In this document: piece after piece, positions 46,586 to 59,405 of the stretch
Layout: each line of letters begins with the position of its first letter
Position numbering within the stretch: the stretch's first letter is position 1
Source: Phyllostachys edulis
Taxonomy: Eukaryota > Streptophyta > Magnoliopsida > Poales > Poaceae
Length of the DNA stretch: 64,000 nucleotides
Assembly: GCA_036346405.1 (NCBI GenBank)
Contig: CM070548.1
Location: 62,148,877 to 62,212,876, forward strand
Direction of reading: 5' to 3'
Notes under the pieces: generated by a model
Databases searched by the model: none
Told to the model about the DNA's origin: nothing
What the model saw: the letters and a program-made list of their open reading frames with translations, nothing else
Program-made: the position numbers and the translations under genes

Positions 46586-48163
46586 TGAAAAGCATCTAGG
46601 CCCCTAAAATTGTTTTGGTAATTAATGACAATATGTGATTATGGGATTAACAAGTTTATTGAGTATTTACAAGGTTAAGTCCCATTGGTGAATTTGTTAA
46701 CACAAGGATGCATGCCAAAGGAGAATATGAAGATCCACAAGACTCAAAGACAGTACAAATAGTCTAGGTTCCTCTTCTTCCATTTTACTGGGTCTTAGGA
46801 GTTTAGTTGGAAGACCGGATTATAGGATAAATGCCGTACTATTAAGAGGATCAAAGCTAGTAGTTTGACATGTTCTTGTGGCATATGGATCAATTTAGGA
46901 ACATGCATGCATTTGAATTTGAAATTTAAATTGATTTGAGTGGTTTTGAACTTGTCCACAAATCGGTCGTCTGCTTGGTGAAATCGGTTGTACGGGATTG
47001 CGGTCGTTCGAAATTTGTGCGGCGGTTCAATAAAACCGATAGCTCTGCAAATATGACTTAAACCCTCTCATAGAAATCGGTCGTCTCCGTCCGGTGCCTA
47101 ACTGGCCGTATTGCCGTTTTGCGATCGTTCCGATTTTTATGAGCCGTTCAATAAAAAGCAGAACAAGTGTAAAATCGCTCGAAACTCTTAAAATCGGACG
47201 TTCGATGTTGGGAGCAGTTGTACCGCCTGCGGTCATTCCGATTTTTGTATGCCGGTTCAATATTTCCGGAACCCTTGCAAATCTTGAGCGATTCGCGAAA
47301 CCCTACGATCGGTCGTCTGTTCGTTTAATCGATAACTGGCAAAATCGGACGTCTGCGACCTTACTGCGATCGTTCCGACCGGGAGTTCAACGGCTAGTAA
47401 ATCTTTTTAGTATCTGCTGTGGCCGTTGGCATCGCGTTGACCAGAGACGATGCGACCGCACTTTACTGCGATCGTTCGATTTTCCACGAAAGTTGAGGAT
47501 TAAGTCTCCACGGTCTCTTTTGTTGGTGTGGGCTATAAATACCCCCAACCGCTCTGAACAAGGTGGTGGAGTTCTTTGAACATTCATAGAGCCTTGAGAG
47601 CTTAGTGCACCCACTCAACACTCAAAACCTCTTGTGCATTCTTTGTGAGTTTGTTGAGATTCACTCAAGTGCATTCATACTCCTAGTTGATCCATTTGCA
47701 CTTAAGTGCGGTCAAGTGAAGACCGGTGATCTATTACTCTTGGAGTGTTGCCGCACTCCTAGGCGGCTTAGCGGAGAGCACGGTGATCTCTTCAAGAAGA
47801 TTGTGAAGAGGCCGGTGCAAGCTTGTGAGTGGTTGGTGTTCGCCATCTCGGAGTGGAGGAAGAACAACCATAGTGATCGAGGAAGGCTTAATTGTGGAGC
47901 CGGCTTGAGGTGTCAAGCTTCCTCAACGTGGACTAGTGAAGACCGGCAAGTCTTGATACCAGGAAAAACATCTTTGTGTCTTTGTGGTTATTTCTAGTCT
48001 TTACATTTCGCATTTATATTTCTAGCTTGTTTATTGTGATTAATTAGCTTAGCTAGAAGTATAACTTGTTTAGACTAAGATATTAATTGGCTTAAATTGT
48101 TAAATTGTTAAAAGTTTAAAACCTCCTATTCACCCCCTCTAGTCGGTTATCCTTGATCCTACA
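46586..48163 (+). repeat. 5' LTR of the Sirevirus-like element
   Basis: 1578 bp. Region 46965-47480 holds four irregular units around aaatcggtcgtctg, gcgatcgttccgatttt and gccggttcaata. TATA box tataaata at 47534. Confidence 0.88.
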
Positions 48164-48221
48164 AGTGGTATCGAGCTTGGTCTCTCATTAATCTAGACTT
48201 AACCGTCTAAGAGAGAAAAGG

Positions 48222-49241
48222 ATGGCTAGTGAGGAATCGCTATAGGAAAGGCTCCTTTCTTTGATGGCTCAAATTATGCTTATTGGAAAATTAAAATGTC
48301 AATCTATTTAAAGGCCATGAGTCCGAAAATTTGGAAAATCGTAAATGAGGGTTACGTTATGCCTCTTAATCCACTACTCCCCACGGAGCAAGAGGAGCGT
48401 AATGGTCATTTAGATGCCCAAGCTATGAATGCTCTATTTGGAGCTTTGAGCGGATGAGTTCAATAGAGTGAGTAACTTGGAGAACGCTCATACTATTTGG
48501 ACCACTCTCTCGGAAATCCATGAGGGAACATCCACGGTCAAAGAAGCCAAATTGCATAGGCTTCGGATTAAATATGAGACATTCATGATGTTGCCTAATG
48601 AAAACATCAATGAGATGTATTCAAGACTCAACAACATTGTGAATGAGCTCAAAGGCCTTGGGACTAACCTTCTTGATGTTGATATTGTGCGCAAGATGCT
48701 TAGGGCTCTCCGGATAAATATGAGGCGTTGGTGGCGCTATTTCTCAACTCACCCGAGTTGCCAAGGATGACACCAGCAGGGCTTTTGGGCAACCTCATCA
48801 CAAATGAGTTGTTCAAAAGGATAAGGAAGAGCTATTGGAGACATCTTCATCAAAGAAGAAGATCACCGCTTTCAAAGCCGGCGGAATCAAGTGATGATGA
48901 GAAGGAAGAAGATGAATCCGACGAGGAGTATGCACTCCTTGTGAGAAAAATGAAGAGGTTCATGAAGAGGCGTCCAAATCGAAGCTACAACTTTGACAAG
49001 TACAAGAAGGGCAATCCTCAAGTGACAAGAACCGTTATAGCAACATTCGATGCTATAATTGCGAAGAAGAAGGGCACATTGCTTCCGTTGCCCCCAAAAG
49101 AAGGGCGACAAGGACAAGTCATTCAAGAAGAAGGAGTACAATGGCAAGAAGAAGCTTTTCAAGAAGCTTCACAAAGGTGGCAAGCATGAAGCCCACATTG
49201 GAGAGTGGGATTCAAATGATGAGTCAAGCGACTCCGATTAG
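48222..49241 (+). pseudogene. Sirevirus-like gag
   Basis: Starts MASEES at 48222; after a stop or shift reads APFFDGSNYAYWKIKMSIYL (DUF4219), then DAQAMNALFGALSG, HTIWTTLSEIHEGTSTVKEA and YSRLNNIVNELKGLG (UBN2-type capsid). It ends in an acidic, Lys-rich tail with ESSDDEKEEDESDEEYALLV and a C-terminal DSNDESSDSD. At least three frame changes. Confidence 0.8.
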
Positions 49242-49327
49242 ATGAGGAAGAGTTCCCCAAGAAGAAGGGACTAGTCGGCATCGCTATCAAAGAAGCTCCT
49301 TCGCTATTCTCTACTCCTACTTGCCTC

Positions 49328-52300
49328 ATGGCAAAAGGAGATAAGGTAAGACCCTTTATTAGTGACGAACCAACTTATGATGAATTAATGGATATGCTTG
49401 ATGATTTAAATGAATATCTTGGAAAAGAAAAATCAAAATATAAAGTCTTAAATAAAGAATACTTTACTCTAAAAGATTCTTATATGGAGCTTAAGGAAAC
49501 TCACAACTTGCTTATCCAAGAAAATTCACATAAGTCTTGTTCTAGTATAGGGATTACATGCGATATTATTAATAAAATGCCTAGTATAGAAATTGCTAAG
49601 ACTAGTGCATCCACTTCATGTGATGACCTACTTGCTATGCCATGTTGCTCTAGTGTTGATTCAAATGTTAACTTAGCAAATGCTTGTGATCCTTTGCTCA
49701 TTGTTGAAAATCATGAACTAAAAATACAAGTGACCAAGCTAAGCAAGAGCTTGGAAAGATGTTTTAAGGGTAAGGCCACTCTTGACAAGCTCTTAAGCGA
49801 GCAAAGATGTTCATTCAACAAGGAAGGTCTTGGGTATGTGCCTAAGAAAGGTAAGAAGTCGATAAATAAGCCTACAAGTTTTGTGAGGCAAAATGGTAGG
49901 TATTGCTATAAGTCTTGGGAAATAGGACATATGCAACAAAATTGTCCTAAGGGTAAGGTTCCATCTCTTGGTATATATGATTCATGCTATATGCTTAGAA
50001 AATCTAAGAATGGTAAAGTAATTGCTCATTTTGTTGGCACTTCAATTATGGGCGCTAAAAAGAATGCTATTTGGGTGCCTAAATCCTTGGTTACTAACCT
50101 CCAAGGACCCAAACAAATTTGGGTACCTAAAAGAACTTAACTCTTGTTTTGTAGGTGAACTATAAGACCGGTGGAAAACATTGGGTGCTTGATAGTGGAT
50201 GCACTCAACACATGACCGGTGATAGAAAAATGTTCACCACATTCGAGAATGGAAAAGGAGTAGACAAGATCACTTTTGGCGATAATAGCAAAGGAAAGGT
50301 ATTAGGATTGGGTAAAATCGCTATCTCAAATGACCTCTCCATTTCTAATGTTTCTCTAGTAGAATCATTAAACTTTAACTTGCTATCCGTTGCTCAAATC
50401 TGTGATCTTGGACTAATTTGTTCTTTCTCAAGTGAAGGTGTAACCATATCTAATGCAAAGGATAGCTCTTTAGCTTTCAAAGGCTTTAGATTTGGAAATC
50501 TCTATTTGGTTGATTTTAGTTCAAGTGATTCTTGTTTAAAGACTTGTTTAATGGCAAAAACCTCATTGGGTTGGCTTTGGCATAGAAGGCTAGCTCATGT
50601 TGGAATGATTCAACTTAAAAGCTTTTCAAACATGATTTAGTTGTTGGCTTGAAAGATGTGAAGTTTGAGAAAAATAGACTTTGTAGTGCTTGTCAAGCCG
50701 GTAAGCAAGTCGCTAATTCTCATCCCTCCAAAAGTATCATGTCAACTTCTAGACCATTGGAACTCTTACATATGGATTTGTTTGGGCCAACAACCTATAA
50801 GAGTATCGGGGGTAATAGCTATTGTTTAGTCATTGTGGATGATTACTCTAGATATACATGGGTATTCTTCCTAGATGATAAAAGTGAAACTTCCGGATTT
50901 TCAAAAGATTTGCAAAAGGGCTCAAAATGAATTTGATTTCAAAATAAAGAAAATCCGTAGTGATAATGGTACCGAGTTCAAAAATACTAAAGTGGAAGAC
51001 TTTTGTGATGAACTTGGTATAAAGCACCTGAACTTTCCACAACCTACACTCCGGAGCAAAATGGAGTTGTAGAAAGAAAAATCGTACATTAATTGAAATG
51101 GCTAGGACAATGCTTGATGAATTTAATACTTAGATAGTTTTTGGGCGGAAGCTATTAACACCGCTTGTCATGCCATAAATCGTCTTTATTTGCATCGCCT
51201 TTTGAAAAAGACTTCCTATGAGCTTATTGTAGGAAGAAACCGAACATCTCTTATTTAGGAGTCTTTGGTTGTAAGTGTTATATTTTAAAGAAGGGTGTTC
51301 GTCTTTCAAAATTCGATAGTCGTTGTGATGTTGGTTTCTTGCTTGGTTACTCCTCAAATAGCAAGGCTTATCGTGTCTTTAACAAAAACTCGGTTTAGTT
51401 GAAGAAAGGCACGATGTGCAATTTGATGAAACTAACGGCTCTCAAGAAGAGCAAGAGAACTTGGATGATGTGGGTAATGAAGCTTTGAGAAAAGCTATGG
51501 AGCATATGCAAATAGGTGACATCAAGCCCAAGATGATCCATCATCTTCTACTCAAGTTGAGGCTCCAACCTCTTCCACTAATCAAATACAAATTGATGAA
51601 GAGGAAAATGTGGAAGATGATCAACCATCCAACCTACCACCAAGAATTCACAATGCTATTGCTAAAGATCATCCAATAGATCAAATATTGGGTGATGTAA
51701 GTAAAGGTGTTCAAACTCGATCTCGTATTGCTTCTTTTTGTGAACATTACTCTTTTGTCTCTTCTATTGAGCCAAAGCATGTAGAAGAAGCACTTGAAGA
51801 TCCGGATTGGGTGAATGCTATGCATGAAGAACTCAATAACTTCACCCAAACCAAGTTTGGACTTTGGTGGATCGACCCAAGGAACAAAACATTATTGGTA
51901 CAAAATGGATCTTTAGAAACAAACAAGATGAAAATGGTTTGGTTGTTCAAACAAAGCAAGATTGGTCGCTCAAGGATATTCACAAGTTGAAGGTTTGGAT
52001 TTTGGTGAAACTTTCGCTCCCGTAGCTAGACTTGAGTCAATTCGGATATTACTTGCTTTTGCATCATGCTTTGATATTAAATTATTTCAAATGGATGTTA
52101 AAAGTGCTTTCTTAAATGGTGAAATATCCGAACTTGTCTTTGTTGAACAACCTCCCGGTTTTGAAGACCCTAACAATCCTAATCATGTCTATAAACTCTC
52201 CAAGGCGCTCTATGGTCTTAAACAAGCTCCTAGAGCATGGTATGAACGCCTTAGAGATTTTTAATCTCAAAAGGATTCAAAATCGGAAAATTGATTCAAC

Positions 52301-53288
52301 ATTATTCACTAAAGTTCTTGATGGTGAATTCTTTGTATGTCAAATTTACGTTGATGATATCATATTTGGGTCTACTAATCAAGACTTTTGCAAAGAATTT
52401 GGTGATATGATGTCTAGGAATTTGAAATGTCCATGATTGGAGAATTGAGCTACTTCCTTGGACTTCAAATCAAGCAACTCAAAGATGGGACTTTCATAAG
52501 TCAAGCCAAGTGCGTAAAGGATTTACTTAAAAGGTTTGGAATGGAAGGCATAAAGCCCATCAAGACTCCCATGGCTACAAATGGTCATCTTGATCTAAAT
52601 GAGGGAGGTAAATCGGTAGATTTAAAGCTTTATAGATCTATGATTGGTAGTTTGCTTTATCTTACCGCATCTAGGCCCAATATCATGTTTAGTGTTTGCA
52701 TGTGTGCGTTTTCAAGCAACTCCAAAAGAGTGTCATTTGATGGCCGTTAAAAGAATACTAAGATATTTAAAGCATTCCTCAAGCATTGGCCTTTGGTTCG
52801 AAAGGTGCTAAATTTGATTTAATTGGATATGCCGATTCGATTATGCGGGTTGTAAAGTGGATAGAAAAAGCACCTCGAGCAGTTGTCAATTCTTAGGAGA
52901 TCTTTAGTATCATGGTCATCCAAGAAACAAAATTCCGTAGCATTATCCATCACGAAGCGAATATGTCTCCATGGGAAGTTGTTGTGCTCGATTGCTATGG
53001 ATGAGGCAAACATTGATGGACTATGGAATTACATTTGATAAAATGCCTCTCTTGTGTGACAATGATAGTGCGGTAAAATTGCTAATAATCTGTTCAACAC
53101 TCAAGAACCAAGCATATAGATATCCGCCACCATTTCTTGAGAGATCATGTGAGCAAGGAGATATTGAAATTAGCCACATAAGAACCGAGGACCAATTAGC
53201 GGATATTTTCACCAAGCCATTAGATGAAGGTCGCTTCTGCAAATTGAGGAATGAGTTAAATATCATAGACCATTCTAATGTTGTTTGA
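49328..53288 (+). pseudogene. Sirevirus-like pol (protease, integrase, RT, RNase H)
   Basis: Starts with a coiled-coil linker (TYDELMDMLDDLNEYLGKEK) and a knuckle CYKSWEIGHMQQNC, in which the second Cys has become Ser. Protease site HWVLDSGCTQHMTGD at 50184. Pre-integrase LWHRRLAHVGMIQL and CSACQAGKQ. Integrase core LLHMDLFGPTTYKS, IRSDNGTEFKN, with the Glu segment EQNGVVE out of frame at 51053. RT: LFQMDVKSAFLNGEISELVF, ALYGLKQAPRAWYERL and CQIYVDDIIFGSTNQDF (YVDD). RNase H: YADSIMR, LLCDNDSAVKL and SHIRTEDQLADIFTKPLDEG. Single-base indels break the frame about every 300-500 bp. Confidence 0.88.
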
Positions 53289-53289
53289 A

Positions 53290-55690
53290 CTCTTGCCTCT
53301 TGTCATTATGCTTCATTTGATGTTATTTGAGTATTTTATGAAAATAATTTTCAAAATCTTTATTAAAAATAGCTATGATCATAAAAATTTATTAATTATG
53401 TTCCTATATAGACAATAGTCTATTCTTTGCACAATGATCCTTAAAGTTATGTTATTGAGTGCAAAACTAGGGATCATTTGCAAAATAATCTCGATTCTAG
53501 AAAATTCGAATTCCCAGGATAATCGGAACAACGGCGTTATACTCATGATGCGACCTCTGTCTTGATGACCGGAGTTGTAACATCGGTGCGTCCGGTCTTG
53601 AACGACCGACGGCTTGTGGCGGAACGATCGCGTCGGTTTGGGAGAGGAAAATAACTCCCTGCGGTTACTTTTTTTCTTACCCCTTTAACCCCCAAACGGT
53701 GCGTCAGTTCTTCGTCTCGCCTCTCTCTCCGCTCATGCGCCTCAAAACTCCTCCTCAAATCCTATCGAAGCTTTTCAATCCTTTGATTCCTCGTGTTGCT
53801 GCCTCCCGGGGTTCTTCTCCTCCGAATCTTAAGGTAAAATGTTGATTGATTCACGTTTTATCTCCTTTTGAAACCCTAGGAGTCGGTGTTTAGGGTTTGA
53901 TGAAAATGCTTTGAAATTTCTGTAGTTCTAAGGGATTAAAAGTTGTTTTGGTGTACTATGATGTTTGCGATCGATCCTTGGATTCATTCCTCGAAAAATC
54001 ACCAAAACGCACAATTTTATCAACCCTAGAAGTCGGTCAGGATAATCGAACGTCCGGTTCTTGAGCGCGAACGATCAGTAGTCTTGGTCGTCATCGCCAA
54101 TGAACGACGGTGCGACCGATTGTCTGACGAAAAAACAAATTTCAACTCTTTTCATCAATCAATTTCAATCATCCCTTTGATTATCCTGTAACATATTCTC
54201 TCGGTTACGAAGATGACTAGGATGAGGTGCTCGACAAGGAAATCACATGGACCTCCTCGCGGACAATCTTCGCGCAATCTTCGCCGCTCCTTCCGAGTCA
54301 CCACCTCGGCGCGCAAGGCGGCTCTGCCTTGACCGACTTCGGTCGGCCAAATCGGAAGGTTGTTCAAGGAAAGGCAAAGCACCACTCGGACTCGAGGCTC
54401 AAGCAAGTGATGATTATCGTTCGAGATGAGGACACTCGGTCCGAGCATGATTCTCCAAAGACGCACAGAGGCACTTTTGATAACTTGGGAACTCCTCCAC
54501 CATCTCCTGTGGATCTGCGACTCTGTCGGCGGATGACTATGCTATCAAAAGGCATGTCAATCGATATCTTCGCAAGGTGACTCTATCAATCCAAGATTCC
54601 ACACTACTTTTCAAGAGCAAGTTTATGAGCAATGCTATGGAAGGAACAGAAAATTTCTTGATCATAAGTGGATTAAGTGGTCATACAGAATGACTTGGAT
54701 AAATATAGTGGAGTATATCGGTTGTTCCGTCTTTGTAAGTCTTCATGACCTTGTGAGCTTGAGCAAAATTATGATGATGAACCGATTAGCGGTTTTACGC
54801 CACAAGACATGTATCGGTGATCTACAATCTTTGAGATGGATTTACGTGGCTAGAGATTTGCAAAGCACTAAGGAAGAATTTGAGCAAATCTTAAATGTAA
54901 GGTCCGACTCTTGGGAGAAGATCTTTGTGATCTGCTTTGCTTGCTCGGCTTGGTGCGAATACTATGACTCAAATGTCAAATGCAAGCTTGGAACCATCAG
55001 GACTAAAGCGAAGTGAGTATGATTAACGAATTATCAATCACACCTTTTATCCTAAGAGTGGCAATTTTGATGCTATCGGGGACACGCTTTGGAACATAAT
55101 AGACCACATTATGAGAGGTGTCAAGTTTGATGTAGTGGATGTCATTCTCCAAGGCATAGTGTCATCTAAGAATGATAGGGTAAAGAGGATATACTATGCA
55201 CCCTATATCATGGCCTTGATTTCTCGTAAGATTACTTTTCGTGGTGGTCTTGGTTCGGTTCACAAATCTTATAGACCACGAGGCGTTGTTCCTCCTCGAC
55301 CATTCTTGAGAATGATCCTATTCTCAAGCCGTGCCTCTCACCGATCCAAATATTCTTTGAAGGTTCCATTGCTCGATTCTTGAAAACCAAAACTTATTCT
55401 CGATCAAGCTGCAAGAAATGAAGCATGCTCAAATAGAATTTCAGATCGAGGTCACTAATAAGTTGGGCGACATGGAGTTAGTGAGAGATGACTTTCACAA
55501 TGAGGTTCTAGCAGGATGGTCTGCTATGGTGGAAAGTATCGATGACATTGAGAAGTTCTTGCAGCTCCTTATCGATTTGCTTACACTCGTCGCCATCATA
55601 CTTACCTTGAGACTCGGCTCCTGTTACTCCTCCAGCTCCAGCCGCCAGATCCTCCTCCCGCTCCATCTCTCAGATCCATCTTGACTCCTC
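53290..55690 (+). pseudogene. Env-like / plant transposon-domain ORF of the Sirevirus-like element
   Basis: Lies between RNase H and the 3' LTR. Recognisable stretches: MTWINIVEYIGCSVFVSLHD and LVSLSKIMMMNRLAVLRHKT (54690-54810), DAIGDTLWNIIDHIMRGVKF and DVVDVILQGIVSSKNDRVKR with YYAPYIMALISRKITF (55055-55220), then a helical, probably coiled-coil tail EMKHAQIEFQIEVTNKLGDM (55415-55560). The ...YAPYIMALI... pattern is typical of the extra ORF in grass Sireviruses. Broken by stops and shifts. The role of this ORF is not established; no signal peptide or clear membrane segment is seen. Confidence 0.6.
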
Positions 55691-56308
55691 CTCTGAAGCA
55701 GTCACTACTTCTCGGATGCCGCTCCTCCGGTCCCGGCTTCTCGATTCTCTCCTATTCCCGCCGGGATGGCGTCCCTCCTCCTCGGGATCCGTTATGCGAG
55801 TTACTTTTGGTATCTTGATGCCAAGGGAGAGAAGAAGAAGTGAAAAGATATAGAAGACATAGTTTTAGGGGGAGCAAGCGCAAGCTTTTTCTACTATAGT
55901 TATATTTGGGCGTATATGTATTATTAGTTCTGTTGAACTTGTGTGCTTGTAATAGTTTTTATTATGTTTCTCAGCTTGTTGAACTTGTGGATGATGTCTG
56001 TTATTATCTTAAATGCAATTTCAGATTTACGTCATATTTATCTATTGCATCTCCTCAAGCTCATAGTTGTTAAAGAAGCTCTGCCAAAATTTCATATTAT
56101 CACTTCATGTGCTCGCTAAACTCTTTATCTTTATATGCACATATTTAGGGGGAGCTATCTTTAAAATGGACTTAACAAGAAAATAATTCTCATTCATTTG
56201 TACTCATTATAAGAATTATGTTTTTGTGAAGTCGCATAAGCGAAATATACAATCTTGTTATATTCAAACCAATCTTTTCACAATTGTTTAGTGTTGTCAT
56301 CAATTACC

Positions 56309-56320
56309 AAAAAGGGGAGA
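56309..56320 (+). other. Polypurine tract of the Sirevirus-like element
   Basis: aaaaaggggaga directly before tTGAAAAGC of the 3' LTR; primes plus-strand synthesis. Extra tracts at 55865 and 56146. Confidence 0.8.
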
Positions 56321-56321
56321 T

Positions 56322-57900
56322 TGAAAAGCATCTAGGCCCCTAAAATTGTTTTGGTAATTAATGACAATATGTGATTATGGGATTAACAAGTTTATTGAGT
56401 ATTTACAAGGTTAAGTCCCATTGGTGAATTTGTTAACACAAGGATGCATGGCAAAGGAGAATATGAAGATCCACAAGACTCAAAGCGTGTACAAATAGTC
56501 TAGGTTCCTCTTCTTCCATTTTACCGGTCTTAGGAGTTTAGTTGGAAGACCGGATTATAGGATAAATGCCGTACTATTAAGAGGATCAAAGCTAGTAGTT
56601 TGACAAATGTTCTTGTGGCATATGGATCAATTTAGGAACATGCATGCATTTGAATTTGAAATTTAAATTGATTTGAGTGGTTTTGAACTTGTCCACAAAT
56701 CGGTCGTCTGCTTGAAATCGGTTGTACCGGATTGCGGTCGTTCGAAATTTGTGCGGCGGTTCAATAAAACCAATAGCTCTGCAAATATGACTTAAACCCT
56801 CTCATAGAAATCGGTCGCATCGTCTGCGTGCTCAACGGTCGTGCTGCTTTCTTGATCGTTCCGATTTTTATGAGCCGTTCAATAAAAATAGAACAAGTGT
56901 AAAATCGCTCGAAACTCTTACGAAATCGGACGTTCGATTTTGGGAGCAGTTGTACCGGCTGCGGTCATTCCGATTTTTGTATGCGGTTCAATATTTCGAA
57001 ACCCTTGCAAATCTTGAGCGATTCGCGAAACCCTACGATCGGTCGTGCAGCTTCGTTTAATCGGCCTGGCGGAAATCGGACGTCTCATGACCTTACTGCG
57101 ATCGTTCATTGGGGAGTTCAACGGCTAGTAAATCTTTTTTAGTATCTGCTGTGGCCGTTGGCATCGCGTTGACTCGCGATGCGACCGCACCTTTACTCAT
57201 GATCGTTCGATTTTCCCTGAAAGTTGGGGATTCGTCTCCAACGGTCTCTTTTGTTGGTGTGGGCTATAAATACCCCCCCAACTGCTCTAGACAAGGTGGC
57301 TGGAGTTCTTTGAACATTCATAGAGCCTTGAGAGCTTAGTGCACCCACTCAACACTCAAAACCTCTTGTGCATTCTTTGTGAGTTTGTTGAGATTCACTC
57401 AAGTGCATTCATACTCCTAGTTGATCCATTTGCACTTAAGTGCGGTCAAGTGAAGACCGGTGATCTATTACTCTTGGAGTGTTGCCGCACTCCTAGGCGG
57501 CTTGGCGGAGAGCACGGTGATCTCTTCAAGAAGATTGTGAAGAGGCCCTGCAAGCTTGTGAGTGGTTGGTGTTCGCCATCTCCTGGAGTGGAGGAAGAAC
57601 AACCATAGTGATCGAGGAAGGCTTAATTGTGGAGCCGGCTTGAGGTGTCAAGCTTCCTCAACGTGGACTAGTGAAGACCGGCAAGTCTTGATACCACGGA
57701 AAAACATCTTTGTGTCTTTGTGGGTATTTCTAGTCTTTACATTTCGCATTTATATTTCTAGCTTGTTTATTGTGATTAAATAGCTTAGCTAGAAGTATAA
57801 CTTGTTTAGACTAAGATATTAATTGGCTTAAATTGTTAAATTGTTAAAAGTTTAAAACCTCCTATTCACCCCCCTCTAGTCGGTTATCCTTGATCCTACA
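56322..57900 (+). repeat. 3' LTR of the Sirevirus-like element
   Basis: 1579 bp. Nearly identical to the 5' LTR from 57310 onward; differences concentrate in the cggtcgt-type repeats at 56700-57240. TATA box tataaata at 57265. Confidence 0.88.
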
Positions 57901-58955
57901 GCATGGTACAAGCCTGCCCTTCCAATGGAACGACATGCGCACATGTTGGTGCATGCGGTATCTAGCCGCCAACTTCTACACGTGCTTCCAGAGCAAGGAC
58001 CTCATGAAGAAGTTCAAGAAGCTCTGCCTGCAGAACCAGAAGCGCAAGTTCGATGTTGTGTGGCGGGAGCTTGAGGTCGAAACCGAGCGTTCAAGTAGAG
58101 GTTCTGGGTCAAGCATGCCGCAAAGCGAGTTCACTGAGTGGATGAGCGTGCATGCCCCGGACTATGAGAAATGGTCCCTTCTTCACGACACCTATGGTGC
58201 TCACTATGACATCATGACAACCAACATATCCGAGGTCTACAATGGTGTGTTGAAAGGGGGTCTGTGCCCTGCCCATCACCGTCGTTGTCAACGAGACATG
58301 GAACCGCACGGTCAGTTACTTCGTCAATTGGGCAATGATGGCCAAGCAGCATTTGGATGAAGGGAAGTAGTACTCGAAGGTTACCCTTGCCTACATGGAG
58401 AAGAAGATTACCAAGGCCCGATCCCATATAGCTCACACAATGGATGGCGTGAGGAGGAAGTTCGAGATCTGCCTGCGGGACAAGTACGTTCACGACCACA
58501 TGAGAGGTGACCAAAAGCATGTTTGCACCATAGGCGATGTGGTAGTTTGCACCTGCAATAAGCCTCAACTCCTGCACAAGCCTTGCTCCCATGTATATAC
58601 TGCATGTGCTGCATTTCACCAATCTTGTAGCATGTACATGTCGGAGTACTACGACATACGTCACCAGTATGATACTTGGAACGGGGATTTCAACTCCTAC
58701 GGTGTGGAAGGCCACTACAAGGACCTATGGCTAGGAGAAGTGAATTGGTCACCGAATGAAGCATTGCAGCATCCAGGCCGTGGGAGGCGTCAGTCAAGGC
58801 ACATCCGCAATGACATGGATGCGAGCCAACGTGGAGGCCAGCCAAGACCAATGAAGTTTAGGCTATGCAAGACTCCTGGACACTCGTTTAGGAACTGCCG
58901 AACAAACCTTCTTCCTCCGGCGCCACTTAGTATCCGTAAGCTATCTCGGTGTATT
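57901..58955 (+). pseudogene. MULE-D transposase, 3' part with SWIM finger
   Basis: Continues the transposase after the retrotransposon: MRYLAANFYTCFQSKDLMKK and FKKLCLQNQKRKFDVVWREL, then FTEWMSVHAPDYEKWSLLHD and IMTTNISEVYNGVLKG (58130-58255). After a frame change comes LPITVVVNETWNRTVSYFVN with a stop near 58366. Then AYMEKKITKARSH, the SWIM finger VCTCNKPQLLHKPCSHV (58548-58592), MYMSEYYDIRHQYDTWNGDF, and a CCHC-like knuckle CKTPGHSFRNC (about 58865-58898). The match to MULE-1 is in domain order but not close, so MULE-D belongs to another clade. Confidence 0.82.
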
Positions 58956-59149
58956 GTGCTACGTTGTACTCCAGTGTTTGATTTAAAAATTTGTACTATT
59001 GAGTCATGTTGGTCGTTATCTAGAAGGTGTAGTGATGCGAGTGTTGTTGTGATTTGCGTTGTTACCTGCACTGCTTTGTACGATGTTACAGGTTGTTATT
59101 ACCACTTCAATGTCTTTGCATCGCAGTAACTCGTACGGATATCTGCCTC

Positions 59150-59325
59150 ATTGGGTCACGTCCTGCTTTGCAGAGAGTGGTCACGTCGCTGCACAAAGCT
59201 ACCTCATTGGGTCACGTCCTGCTTTTCAGAGAGTCGTCACGTCCTGCTTTCCAAAGAATGGTCATGTTCTGTTTTCCAGAGCGTGGTCACGTCCTGCTTT
59301 CCATAGAGTGGTCCCTTCGTGCTCC
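59150..59325 (+). repeat. Short tandem repeats, about 30 bp
   Basis: Five to six units of gtcacgtcctgctttccaga / gagtg. Related to the longer repeats at 45185-45495. Confidence 0.7.
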
Positions 59326-59405
59326 CAAGGCTATATATGGATGCTTTGGCTGCCATTCACCTCACTCTTCTCTTCCTCTTCTCCTTTCTTCCAGTCTTAA
59401 ACGGG

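Larger units (their letters stand above)
46586..57900 (+). mobile_element. Sirevirus-like Copia retrotransposon
   Basis: LTRs 46586-48163 and 56322-57900 start TGAAAAGCATC and end CCTACA. Flanks acatg (46581-46585) and gcatg (57901-57905) give a TSD with one mismatch, and the MULE transposase continues across it. Primer site tggtatcgagc at 48166; purine tract aaaaaggggaga at 56309. Order gag, protease, integrase, RT, RNase H, then 3 kb with an env-like reading region before the 3' LTR. The extra ORF, long LTRs and several additional purine tracts (ttagggggagc at 55865 and 56146) are features of the Sirevirus lineage. The LTRs are very alike outside the GC-rich repeats, so the insertion is fairly young, yet the coding region has many one-base indels. 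Confidence 0.88.

Noticed and set aside
53543..53758. Minus-strand Arg-rich frame inside the Sirevirus-like element
   Set aside because: Antisense in a retroelement leader to the extra ORF; no domain.
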